A DNA stretch of 47,574 nucleotides from Lysobacterales bacterium. Lineage in GTDB: Bacteria > Pseudomonadota > Gammaproteobacteria > Xanthomonadales > SZUA-38. The DNA is taken from positions 1 to 47,574 of the forward strand of contig JASJDM010000039.1 in the NCBI GenBank assembly GCA_030065125.1, written 5' to 3'. Of this stretch, positions 1 through 7,193 are shown one piece after another (position 1 is the stretch's first letter; the number at the start of each line of letters is the position of its first letter). The position numbers and the translations under genes were made by a program. The notes beneath the pieces were generated by a model that ran no database searches, was not told the origin of the DNA, and saw only the letters and a program-made list of their open reading frames with translations.

Positions 1-44
1 GACAGAGTAAACCCGGGTTTACTCTGTCCCTTTACTCTGACCCC
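1..44. repeat. REP-like palindrome plus TTTACTCTGACCCC motif
   Basis: Bases 1-28 form a perfect inverted repeat: GACAGAGTAAACCC is followed directly by its reverse complement. Two bases later, at 31-44, lies TTTACTCTGACCCC, a variant of the same half-site. From general knowledge, GGGTCAGAGTAAA-type sequences recur between genes in many proteobacteria, often beside REP-associated tyrosine transposases (RAYTs). No transposase is visible here, but the element touches the window edge and may continue outside. Calling it REP/RAYT-related is inference. Confidence 0.5.
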
Positions 45-130
45 ATCAATCGGTCGTTTCCTGGCCCGCGCCAGCGAGCGTTAACTGATCTCTACACATT
101 TCATTGCGGATCTGGCCCTAAAGTGACGCC

Positions 131-865
131 ATGGATTCATTCAAAAACATTCGCGCCCTCGTGATCGGGGCCGGCGGCGGTATTGGCCAGGCGCTGGTAG
201 AGCAACTGGCTGGAACAGCCAATGTAGAGCGGCTGTTTGCTGCCTCCCGCCGGAATCCTGCCGGAGATGGCGACCGTTTCTCGTGTCTGGCCCTTGACCT
301 GGAGGAGGAGGACAGCATTGCCAGGGCCGCAGCGTCCTGCCGGGACCAGGGCGGCGTCAATCTGGTGATCGTTGCCACGGGCCTGCTGCACCAGGGATCC
401 AGATTACAGCCGGAAAAGAGCTGGCGAGCGCTGGACCCGGAGCAGTTGATGCGCAGCTTCGCCGTCAACACCATTGGCCCCGCCCTGGTGGCCAAGCACT
501 TCCTGCCATTGCTGCCCCGGGGCGAGCGCGGCGTGTTCGCGGCCCTGTCAGCGCGGGTCGGCAGCATCAGCGATAACCGGCTCGGCGGCTGGCACGGCTA
601 CCGCGCCTCCAAGGCGGCCCTCAACATGATGATACGGAACCTGGCCATCGAGCTGGCCCGCCGCAATCCGTCAGCGCTGTGCATCGGTCTCCATCCAGGC
701 ACCGTCGATACCCCGCTGTCCAGCCCGTTTCAGGGCAACGTACCGCCCGGCAAGCTGTTCTCTCCCGGACGGGCGGCACGCCAGCTGCTGACGGTTATTG
801 ACCAGGCCACCGCCGAGAACAACGGTCAGCTTCTGGCCTGGGACGGCCAGGTGATTACTCCATGA
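131..865 (+). CDS. Short-chain dehydrogenase/reductase (CsgA/C-factor-like)
   Basis: A 244-residue classical SDR, probably an NAD(P)-dependent cytosolic oxidoreductase of unknown substrate. The N-terminal Rossmann fold carries the glycine-rich GAGGGIG loop near residue 14. NTIGP follows the central strand, a serine lies in LSARVGS, and the active site YRASK gives the YxxxK pair. HPGTVDTP after it is typical of the C-factor/YciK-like branch. No strong ribosome binding site precedes the ATG, but this start keeps the full Rossmann strand. It is followed 39 bases later by the LytTR gene on the same strand. The family call is firm; the substrate cannot be told. Confidence 0.88.
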   Translation: MDSFKNIRALVIGAGGGIGQALVEQLAGTANVERLFAASRRNPAGDGDRFSCLALDLEEEDSIARAAASCRDQGGVNLVIVATGLLHQGSRLQPEKSWRALDPEQLMRSFAVNTIGPALVAKHFLPLLPRGERGVFAALSARVGSISDNRLGGWHGYRASKAALNMMIRNLAIELARRNPSALCIGLHPGTVDTPLSSPFQGNVPPGKLFSPGRAARQLLTVIDQATAENNGQLLAWDGQVITP

Positions 866-904
866 TTCGTCACCCATTCACGTTTTCTAGACCCAACGTC
901 ATTA

Positions 905-1426
905 ATGCTCTACAGCATGACAGGATTTATCAGGCATCGATTGAACAGCGGCAGCGGCCTGGCACAGGCCATGTCGCGCTTGCTCAAGCCTTTTGAATCC
1001 CGCCCCGAACTGGATCGTCCCGCCAGCACGGACACCGCCGACGCGCAAACACGCCAGCCTACCTTTCTGACAGACCAGTTGCCGCAGTTTCTAGGCAAAC
1101 AACTGCTGGCCGTTTCCTCAGAAGGCGAGAGCCTGCGCGTGCGAACGAGCCGCGGCGACCTGCTTATCCCGGGCTGCTTCAGCCGGGCCCTTGAGGAAGA
1201 CCTCAGCCACCGTCGTGGCATCCAGATTCACCGCTCCCACTGGGTCAGTCTTGACCCGGTTCCGGAACTGCTCAAGATGAGCGGCCAGTGGTATTGTGTG
1301 GTGGATGATGGCACCCGGCTCCCCATCAGCCGGCGACGCCGCAGCCAGGTACGCCGACTGCTGGGAAACCAGTGGAATCCCGCCGCACCCGTCAGCGAAA
1401 ACCCACGCCTGTTGGGACACTCCTGA
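905..1426 (+). CDS. LytTR-type DNA-binding protein without receiver domain
   Basis: A 173-residue protein whose C-terminal ~100 residues match the LytTR DNA-binding fold. The marks are a strand-rich stretch ending in GDLLIPGCFSRALEEDL, then HRSHWVSLDPV (the family's 'HRSyiVN' position) and a basic C-terminus (SRRRRSQVRRLL). The first ~70 residues are low in complexity and match no receiver or membrane domain. It is therefore a stand-alone LytTR regulator rather than an AlgR/LytR response regulator. No membrane sensor of the LytTR-associated kind is fused to it, although the next gene encodes a membrane protein. The start is uncertain: ATGs at 920 and 971 are alternatives and none has a clear Shine-Dalgarno. 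Confidence 0.75.
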   Translation: MLYSMTGFIRHRLNSGSGLAQAMSRLLKPFESRPELDRPASTDTADAQTRQPTFLTDQLPQFLGKQLLAVSSEGESLRVRTSRGDLLIPGCFSRALEEDLSHRRGIQIHRSHWVSLDPVPELLKMSGQWYCVVDDGTRLPISRRRRSQVRRLLGNQWNPAAPVSENPRLLGHS

Positions 1427-1506
1427 CCCGGCCAGCCGGAAGGCCTGGCACCTTGTTGGAATAAACCCCGGTGCGCATCCGCGGGCGACCCTGCCCGCCC
1501 TGTGCC

Positions 1507-1518
1507 TATAATCGCGGG
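1507..1518 (+). promoter_or_regulatory. -10 box placed for a leaderless transcript
   Basis: A perfect TATAAT lies at 1507-1512, only six bases before the ATG at 1519. With the usual -10 to start distance, transcription would begin at or next to the A of the ATG. No Shine-Dalgarno fits between them and no good -35 is seen 16-18 bases upstream. Confidence 0.5.
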
Positions 1519-2241
1519 ATGGACACTCCGGAATCTCCCCAGCCGGCCGCGGTCCCGGTCGTTGCGCTGTCCGTCCTCCACGTGCTGTTCCTGATGGCGG
1601 TGCCGGTACTGGCCAACATTGCGCTGGTGCCCGTAATCGACGGCACCTGGCACGTCGGGCTGTGGTTCTTTTTTGGGCTGCTGGGGATTCCGATTGCGTT
1701 TGCCGGCATGATGGCCTTCAATCCCTTTCCGAGGTCGCTGCCTGCCGCGCTGATTCGTACGTTGACACTGCCGGTGGCGGTGGGTGCCTGGTGGTGGGTC
1801 CAGGGCGGCAGCCTGACCGGGTACTTCGCGGCCATGCTGGTGTTCGAGTTCCTGGCCGTTTTCCTGTCCATCTTTCTGATGTGTTTCCTGCCCATGAGCT
1901 GGTACGACCCGACCAATCCCGAGGCCGGCAACTGGAAGACCTATATCAACGTCCTGGTGCTCCAGGGGTCGCTGGCGGCCGGGTTTTCTGCTGCTCTAAT
2001 CCTGTCGGTCTGGCCCTGGCTGGTGCAGCAAACCGCCTGGGCCCAGCCGGTGACCTACGTGATCCTCGGACTGGCGATCCTGGATTACATGGTGAGCCAT
2101 TTCCAATGGCACCGTCGCCACGCCGGCCGGCACCGGCGATTGGGCCAGCTTCCCGTGGCGGACGACCCGGTGTCCATAGAGCCGCTGCTGTTGTTCACAC
2201 CAGTCCTATGGCTCATGACGTTCGTGTACCTGGCGCCCTGA
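1519..2241 (+). CDS. Multi-spanning membrane protein of unknown function
   Basis: A 240-residue, very hydrophobic protein with about six or seven predicted membrane segments, starting with VVALSVLHVLFLMAVPVLAN and ending at LLLFTPVLWLMTFVYLAP. A short basic loop (HRRHAGRHRR) near residue 205 probably faces the cytoplasm. I do not recognise the family and see no transport or enzyme motif. An upstream in-frame GTG at 1471 would add 16 residues (MRIRGRPCPP...) but overlaps the TATAAT box, so the ATG at 1519 is preferred. It may work with the LytTR regulator just upstream, since LytTR genes often neighbour small membrane proteins; this is only positional inference. Confidence 0.6.
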   Translation: MDTPESPQPAAVPVVALSVLHVLFLMAVPVLANIALVPVIDGTWHVGLWFFFGLLGIPIAFAGMMAFNPFPRSLPAALIRTLTLPVAVGAWWWVQGGSLTGYFAAMLVFEFLAVFLSIFLMCFLPMSWYDPTNPEAGNWKTYINVLVLQGSLAAGFSAALILSVWPWLVQQTAWAQPVTYVILGLAILDYMVSHFQWHRRHAGRHRRLGQLPVADDPVSIEPLLLFTPVLWLMTFVYLAP

Positions 2242-2269
2242 CAGACTGCTGACCTGGCGAGGCCCGGGT

Positions 2270-3769
2270 TCAGGCCTGGGTAAGAGAAAGCCCCAGCTGC
2301 GCCCGGCGCCTCAGCCAGGACGTCGGCCGATAGCGCGGGTCACCGGTCAATTGCTGAATCCGTTCCAGGATTTCCAAGACCCGACCCGGACCGATCAGGT
2401 CTCCCCAGGCCAGCGGACCCCGGGGATAGCCCAGCCCCAGCCGAACGGCATCGTCAATGTCGGCCGGGCTGGCAATGCCGCGCTGGGCAATTTCGCAGGC
2501 GATGTTAACGATCACCGCCAGCACCCGCTGGCATACGAATCCGGGGCTGTCCTGGATGATGCTGACCGGTACACCGTCGGCGGCCAGCAGCCGGTGCGCC
2601 CGGTCCACAATATCGGGATCCGCGGCGGGGCTGGTCATCAGGGTCCGCCGCAGGCCCAGCTCAGGCAGGGGATCCAGGCCAACGCAGCGGGCGGGGTCCA
2701 AACCCCGGCCGGCACTTTCCGAACTGACGTCGCCACCCCACGGACGAACCAGCAGGATGCAATCTTCTGACGGCTGCTCCTGGAATCTGCCCCCGGCGTT
2801 TTCCAGCAGCTCGATGACCTGCCGGCGACCCTGTTCCGGCGACGGCGCGACCCAGAAACCCGCTGGCTGTGGCGGCCCGGGCTGATGCTCCGGCGCCGAC
2901 AACGGCTGACCATCCTCGTAGCGGTAAAACCCTCGTTTGGTTTTGCGACCGAATAACCCGGCGGCCACCCGCGGCGCCACCAGGGAGGAAGGCCGGTAGC
3001 GGGGATCCTGGTGAAACTGCTCGAACACAGACTCCATGACCTTGCCCGACACGTCCAGCCCCGTCAGGTCCATCAATTCGAAGGGGCCCATGCGAAATCC
3101 GACCGCGTCACGCAGGATCCGATCAATGTCCTCTACGGTCGCGACCCGCTCCTCCAGGATCTTCAGGCCTTCGGTATTCAGCCCGCGGCCGGCATGGTTG
3201 ATCAGGAAGCCGGGCTGGTCCTGTGCCACCACGGCCCGGTGGCCGGATTGGCTCACCATGGACCGCAGCCGCTCCACCACCTCGGGCTCGGTGCGGACCG
3301 CCGGGATGACTTCCACAACCTTCATCAGCGGCACGGGGTTGAAAAAATGCAGGCCCGCTACCCGCCCGGGGTGCCGGCAGCCCGAGGCTATGGCGGACAC
3401 CAGCAGTGACGACGTATTGCTGGCCAGTATCACGTCTTCACCCACCAGGTACTCGATGTCCCTGAACAGCGCCTGCTTGATTTCCAGGTTTTCCACCACG
3501 GCTTCGATAATCACGTCGCAAGGCGCCAGGGACTCGATGTCATCCACCGGCTCAACCCGATTGAGAGCGTCTTCCGCTTCGCCAATGGTGATCTTTTCCT
3601 TGTCCACCTGGCGGCGAATCATTTTTTCCACGAATGCTTCGGCGGCTTCCGCCGCTCCGCTGCGATTGTCGGTGAGCAGCACCCGGTGCCCAGCCTGGGC
3701 AAACAGCTGCACGATGCCCCGGCCCATGACGCCGGCGCCGACGACGCCTATGGTTGCTTTGTCTTTCAT
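2270..3769 (-). CDS. paaH: 3-hydroxyacyl-CoA dehydrogenase, PaaH type
   Basis: A 499-residue NAD-dependent 3-hydroxyacyl-CoA dehydrogenase. The N-terminal Rossmann domain has GAGVMGRGI near residue 11, then ASNTSSL and the catalytic-region sequence GLHFFNPVPLMKVVEV with its conserved His. PGFLINHAGRGLNTEG and GPFELMDLTGLDV mark the first C-terminal 3HCDH domain. A second copy follows (DSPGFVCQRVLAVIVN... GYPRGPLAWGD), which is the two-repeat layout of PaaH rather than the shorter FadB2. It is coupled by an ATGA overlap to the enoyl-CoA hydratase upstream. The pair would oxidise a 3-hydroxyacyl-CoA, perhaps from phenylacetate or other dicarboxyl-CoA degradation. No paaABCDE oxygenase genes are in view, so that pathway link is inference. 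Confidence 0.85.
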   Translation of the reverse strand: MKDKATIGVVGAGVMGRGIVQLFAQAGHRVLLTDNRSGAAEAAEAFVEKMIRRQVDKEKITIGEAEDALNRVEPVDDIESLAPCDVIIEAVVENLEIKQALFRDIEYLVGEDVILASNTSSLLVSAIASGCRHPGRVAGLHFFNPVPLMKVVEVIPAVRTEPEVVERLRSMVSQSGHRAVVAQDQPGFLINHAGRGLNTEGLKILEERVATVEDIDRILRDAVGFRMGPFELMDLTGLDVSGKVMESVFEQFHQDPRYRPSSLVAPRVAAGLFGRKTKRGFYRYEDGQPLSAPEHQPGPPQPAGFWVAPSPEQGRRQVIELLENAGGRFQEQPSEDCILLVRPWGGDVSSESAGRGLDPARCVGLDPLPELGLRRTLMTSPAADPDIVDRAHRLLAADGVPVSIIQDSPGFVCQRVLAVIVNIACEIAQRGIASPADIDDAVRLGLGYPRGPLAWGDLIGPGRVLEILERIQQLTGDPRYRPTSWLRRRAQLGLSLTQA

Positions 3770-4539
3770 CGTCCTTCGAACTTTGGTTTTCGTTTCTCCA
3801 GGAATGCGCTCATGCCTTCCACCTGATCCTGGGTATCGAAGAGGGAAAGGTAGAGGCGGTGTTCTTCTGCCAGGGCATCGGCCAGCGGCAACTCGGCGCC
3901 GGCACGCAGCGACCGCTTGATGGCATTCAGCGCCAGGGGCGGCAACCCGGTCATTTTCTGCGCCAGTTCCAGCGCCCGGCCCATGGCCTGGCCGGGCCCG
4001 GTCAGCTCACTCACCAGCCCCAGCTGATAAGCGCGATCTGCGTCAATCATACTCCCGGTCAGGGTCATGAGGCTGGCCACCGGGCGCCCCACCGCCCGCA
4101 GCAGGCGCTGGGTGCCGCCAGCGCCCGGCATGATGCCCACATTGCACTCGGGCTGGCCGAAACGGGCCGTTTCATCCGCCACGATCAGGTCGCACATCAT
4201 CGCCACTTCACAGCCCGCCCCCAGGGCGAAGCCGTTGACAGCCGCCACCACCGGAACCGGGCAATCCAGCAGCGGCTGGTAGTACTGGGGCAGGTTCAGC
4301 TCTGCCAGGGAAGCTGCACTTTGCTGGACCATCAACTTGAGGTCCGCGCCGGCGGCAAACACCTGGTCACCGCCGGTGAGCACCGCGGCCCGCACCGAAC
4401 TATCCTGGTTGACCTGCTCGAAACACGCCGCCAGCTGCTGGCGCATTTCCAGGTCCAGGGCGTTGCGCCGCTCCGGCCGGTTCAGGCGAAGAACGGCGAC
4501 CCCGTGTTCTACTTCGAGGATCAAGGGCGTATTCGTCAC
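3766..4539 (-). CDS. paaF: Enoyl-CoA hydratase, PaaF type
   Basis: A 257-residue crotonase-fold hydratase. RLNRPERRNALDLEM opens the CoA-binding region, FAAGADLK forms the oxyanion-hole segment, and NGFALGAGCEVAMMCD and FGQPECNVGIMPGAGGTQRL hold the two glutamates expected of an active hydratase. The C-terminus, LEKRKPKFEGR, matches the usual crotonase ending. The open frame runs upstream to 4821, but the family's length and the loss of sensible sequence before VTNTPLILEVE point to the GTG at 4539. Its stop overlaps the paaH start by four bases, so the two are probably translated together. It could serve general beta-oxidation as well as phenylacetate breakdown. Confidence 0.85.
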   Translation of the reverse strand: MTNTPLILEVEHGVAVLRLNRPERRNALDLEMRQQLAACFEQVNQDSSVRAAVLTGGDQVFAAGADLKLMVQQSAASLAELNLPQYYQPLLDCPVPVVAAVNGFALGAGCEVAMMCDLIVADETARFGQPECNVGIMPGAGGTQRLLRAVGRPVASLMTLTGSMIDADRAYQLGLVSELTGPGQAMGRALELAQKMTGLPPLALNAIKRSLRAGAELPLADALAEEHRLYLSLFDTQDQVEGMSAFLEKRKPKFEGR

Positions 4540-4781
4540 GTCTATTCCGGTAATTGTTCTGACCACGCTGTCCAGAATGGCGTCTCGGGTCAATGGTACA
4601 CCCAAAACGAACAGCGCCAGGTGGCGGCATGGATGGTCCGCATGCGCCAGGGACACGCGGCCGCGAAACCGCCAGCACTGCAGCTTTTCATTCACGGGTT
4701 CATTCCCCGGTGGAGTGGCGTCTGAACCTATGGCGGACGCCAGTGTCTCAACCGGCATACCGTCCTGTCTGGAGCGCCTAC

Positions 4782-5444
4782 ATGAAAAATCTGCCTGTCT
4801 TTGTCTGCCTTTTGGCTGCACATCTTTCGATGCTGGCAGTGACCAGGGCCGATGCGGAAGAGCGGCCCGGGTTTTACGTTACCGCGGCGCTTGGTGTTTC
4901 CGATCACGGGATCGAGAACGAGGGCCTCAATCCCAATGACGAGACATTTGCCGACGACCGCGGCAACGCGTTCCGTCTGCTCGCCGGATATGAATTCAAT
5001 GAGTACGTCAGCCTGGAGGCCGGATACGCAGACCTGGGCGAAAATCGCTGGGGATTCGTCAGTTCCTTTCCCGGCTTTCAACAGTTTGTCACTCACAGCG
5101 AGACCCTGGACGGGTACACCATGGCACTGCGGGTACGGTACCCATTCGCGGATCGCTTTTTTGTCTCCGGTCGGCTCGGTGCGTTTGCCTGGTCGTCAGA
5201 ACACGACGTTCGAATTGTGGATATCCGCTTTCCGGAAGGTCTTCCGGTTCAATCCAGCCGCCAGACCTTCACCCGGTTCAGCGACACCGAATTGACCCTG
5301 GGCCTGGGCGTCGGCTTCCGGGTGACCGATGCTTTTGAAGTGAGCCTGGATTACGAGACTCTGGGAGACGCCGGCTTTCCAGACTGTTGCGAAGAAGATT
5401 TCGACAAGGGCACCCTGACCCTGGGTCTCAGCTACAGACCCTGA
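4782..5444 (+). CDS. Small outer-membrane beta-barrel protein (OmpA/OmpW-like)
   Basis: A 220-residue exported barrel. The first ~25 residues are a signal peptide (MKNLPVFVCLLAAHLSMLAVTRA, then DAEE). The mature part alternates polar and aromatic residues as expected for eight strands: FYVTAALGVSD, FRLLAGYEFNEYVSLEAGYADLG, GYTMALRVRYPFADRFFVSGRLGAFAWSSE, LGLGVGFRVTDAFEVSLDYE, and a final LTLGLSYRP. This resembles the OMP_b-brl/OmpA-like transmembrane family, without a peptidoglycan-binding domain. The ATG at 4782 is chosen because GGAG lies eight bases before it and a signal peptide follows. It is divergent from paaF. Substrate and role are unknown. Confidence 0.8.
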   Translation: MKNLPVFVCLLAAHLSMLAVTRADAEERPGFYVTAALGVSDHGIENEGLNPNDETFADDRGNAFRLLAGYEFNEYVSLEAGYADLGENRWGFVSSFPGFQQFVTHSETLDGYTMALRVRYPFADRFFVSGRLGAFAWSSEHDVRIVDIRFPEGLPVQSSRQTFTRFSDTELTLGLGVGFRVTDAFEVSLDYETLGDAGFPDCCEEDFDKGTLTLGLSYRP

Positions 5445-5455
5445 GTCTGTGAGAC
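5425..5455. terminator. Possible bidirectional hairpin between convergent genes
   Basis: ACAGAC (5434-5439) pairs with GTCTGT (5445-5450) across a five-base loop, and GTCTC (5425-5429) pairs with GAGAC (5451-5455) outside it, with a four-base bulge. It spans the barrel gene's stop codon and faces the convergent FAH gene. There is no long T run, so an intrinsic terminator role is uncertain. Confidence 0.35.
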
Positions 5456-5486
5456 GGGTTTGCGCTGATCCGCGTCCGGTTCCCGG

Positions 5487-6335
5487 TTACGCCAGCGCCT
5501 CCTGTTCAACCGGGTTGGACAGGCACCCCACCCCGCTGATGTCGACTTCGATGCGGTCTCCGGGCTGCATCCAAAGCGGGGGTGTGCGGGCAAACCCGAC
5601 GCCCCCGGGCGTGCCGGTGACGATCACGTCTCCCGGCTCCAGCACCGCGAATGTGCTGCAGTACTCGATCAGGTAAGGAATATCAAAACACAGGTCGGAC
5701 ACCGGCGCCGACTGCATGACCTCGCCATTGAGGCGGGTCTCCAGTTTCATCTCTGCTGGCGACGGGGCCTCGTCGGCCGTCACCAGCCAGGGTCCAAACG
5801 CTCCACTGCGATGGAAATTCTTGCCCGCTGTAAACAAGGGTGAGTGTCGCTGGTAGTTGCGCACGCTGCCGTCGTTGAAACAACTGAAGCCGGCGACGAA
5901 GTCCATGGCCCGGGTCCGTTCCACCCGGTGGGCGCGCCGGCCGATGATGACTGCAAGCTCTCCTTCAAAATCGTACTTGTCCGATACCGACGGCCGCAGC
6001 ATCGGCTGACCATGGCCGACAACGGAGTCCGGGAATCGGACAAAGATCCAGGGATGGCGCGGCGGCTCCCGACCGGTTTCGGCAATATGGGCTTTGTAAT
6101 TGATACCCACGCAGAGGATTTTTCCGGGATGCACCACCGGCGGCTCCAGCGTGACCTGGTCCAGGCTGAAGTCAGGCTCGTTTTCCGCCAGGGCAGCGAG
6201 TTCGCGGAGACCGCCGGCCCGGAGCGCATGGCCCAGGCTGTTGAATTCGGTACGCGTCTGCGCCTGTATCACGCCGCCGTCGCGCAGCATGCCGAATCCT
6301 GGCTGACCGTTGCGGGTGTAGCTGACCAACCGCAT
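5487..6335 (-). CDS. Fumarylacetoacetate hydrolase (FAH) family protein
   Basis: A 282-residue protein of the FAH / 2-oxohepta-3-ene-dioate hydratase superfamily. A short N-terminal domain (MRLVSYTRNGQPGFGML) precedes the catalytic barrel, which begins KILCVGINYKAHIAETG. Metal ligands are visible in YDFEGELAVIIGR (the E-x-E pair) and in FNDGSVRNYQ (the aspartate). VTGTPGGVGFARTPPLWMQPGD near the C-terminus is the family signature. These enzymes hydrolyse or decarboxylate ring-cleavage products such as acylpyruvates. The start overlaps the stop of the dienelactone hydrolase by one base (TGATG), which suggests both act in one route for aromatic or lactone intermediates. The exact substrate cannot be told from sequence. 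Confidence 0.85.
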   Translation of the reverse strand: MRLVSYTRNGQPGFGMLRDGGVIQAQTRTEFNSLGHALRAGGLRELAALAENEPDFSLDQVTLEPPVVHPGKILCVGINYKAHIAETGREPPRHPWIFVRFPDSVVGHGQPMLRPSVSDKYDFEGELAVIIGRRAHRVERTRAMDFVAGFSCFNDGSVRNYQRHSPLFTAGKNFHRSGAFGPWLVTADEAPSPAEMKLETRLNGEVMQSAPVSDLCFDIPYLIEYCSTFAVLEPGDVIVTGTPGGVGFARTPPLWMQPGDRIEVDISGVGCLSNPVEQEALA

Positions 6336-7045
6336 CAGGCAAAGATGTCCCGCAAAAAGTTTTCCATGGCTTGCCAGGAACGGCGGTCGGCCGCCTTGCT
6401 GTACACGGTGCCATATTCCGGGTCGTTGGCGTTGGGGTTGGCAAAGGCGTGCACGGTGCCGCCATAACCCACCAGCTGCCAGTCGGCTCCGGCCCCCGAA
6501 AGCTCCTCAGCCAGGGCCACGACCTGGTCCGGTGTGGCCATGGGGTCATCCCAGCCGTGCAGCACCAGGATCGGGGTGGTGATGGGCGTTCCCTCGGTGT
6601 TATCCGGCGCGCCCAGCAGGCCGTGAAACGACACGACCCCGGCCAGGCTCGCGCCACTGCGGGCCAGGTCCAATACCGAGAGCCCCCCAAAGCAGAAGCC
6701 AATGGCGGCGGCCTGGTTTACCTCCGGCTGTTCCAACAGGCAGTCCAGGGCCAGCTTCATGCGCCGCTGCAGCGCACCCCGGTCGTCCAGGAACGGCTGC
6801 AGCAGCGCCGCGTTCTCCTCCCGGGTCGACCCGTTCTTTCCATCGCCATAATTGTCAAGGGCGAACCCCACGTAGCCCAGCTCTGCCAGCCGGGTCGCCT
6901 TGCCGCGCTCGAAGTCGGTCTGGCCACTCCAGGCATGGGCCACCAGAACACCGGGACGTGCACCCGGCAGTTCGTCATCCCAGGCCATCCAGCCTTTCAA
7001 CACGGTGTCACCGTCGCGGTAGTCCACTGGGCGGGTCTGAATCAT
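6335..7045 (-). CDS. Dienelactone hydrolase family protein
   Basis: A 236-residue cytosolic alpha/beta hydrolase of the DLH family. The nucleophile is Cys118 in GFCFGG, and the triad is completed by Asp167 in HGWDDP and His199 in GGTVHAF. HAWSGQTDFERGKATRLAELGYVGFALDNYG in the N-terminal third is typical of this family. Classical dienelactone hydrolases open the lactone ring made during chloroaromatic breakdown, but many family members act on other esters or lactones. It is first in a two-gene operon with the FAH-family gene, with which it shares a TGATG overlap. The 148 bases upstream hold no convincing promoter that I could define. Confidence 0.85.
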   Translation of the reverse strand: MIQTRPVDYRDGDTVLKGWMAWDDELPGARPGVLVAHAWSGQTDFERGKATRLAELGYVGFALDNYGDGKNGSTREENAALLQPFLDDRGALQRRMKLALDCLLEQPEVNQAAAIGFCFGGLSVLDLARSGASLAGVVSFHGLLGAPDNTEGTPITTPILVLHGWDDPMATPDQVVALAEELSGAGADWQLVGYGGTVHAFANPNANDPEYGTVYSKAADRRSWQAMENFLRDIFA

Positions 7046-7193
7046 GGGCCTGGCCTCGGCTGCGTTGATTTCGGGAGAACGGCGAGTATGCCAAAAGCTA
7101 CCAGCGTATAGAATCCGACGGAGGACGACCCCGGCGATCAGATTTTGATTTCAGCGGCCAGACCCTCTCGGCCCAGACGACACGGCCTGCTGT

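Noticed and set aside
1430..1452. GCCAGCC...GGCCTGGC hairpin after the LytTR gene
   Set aside because: The stem has a bulge and is not followed by T residues, so it is not convincing as a terminator.
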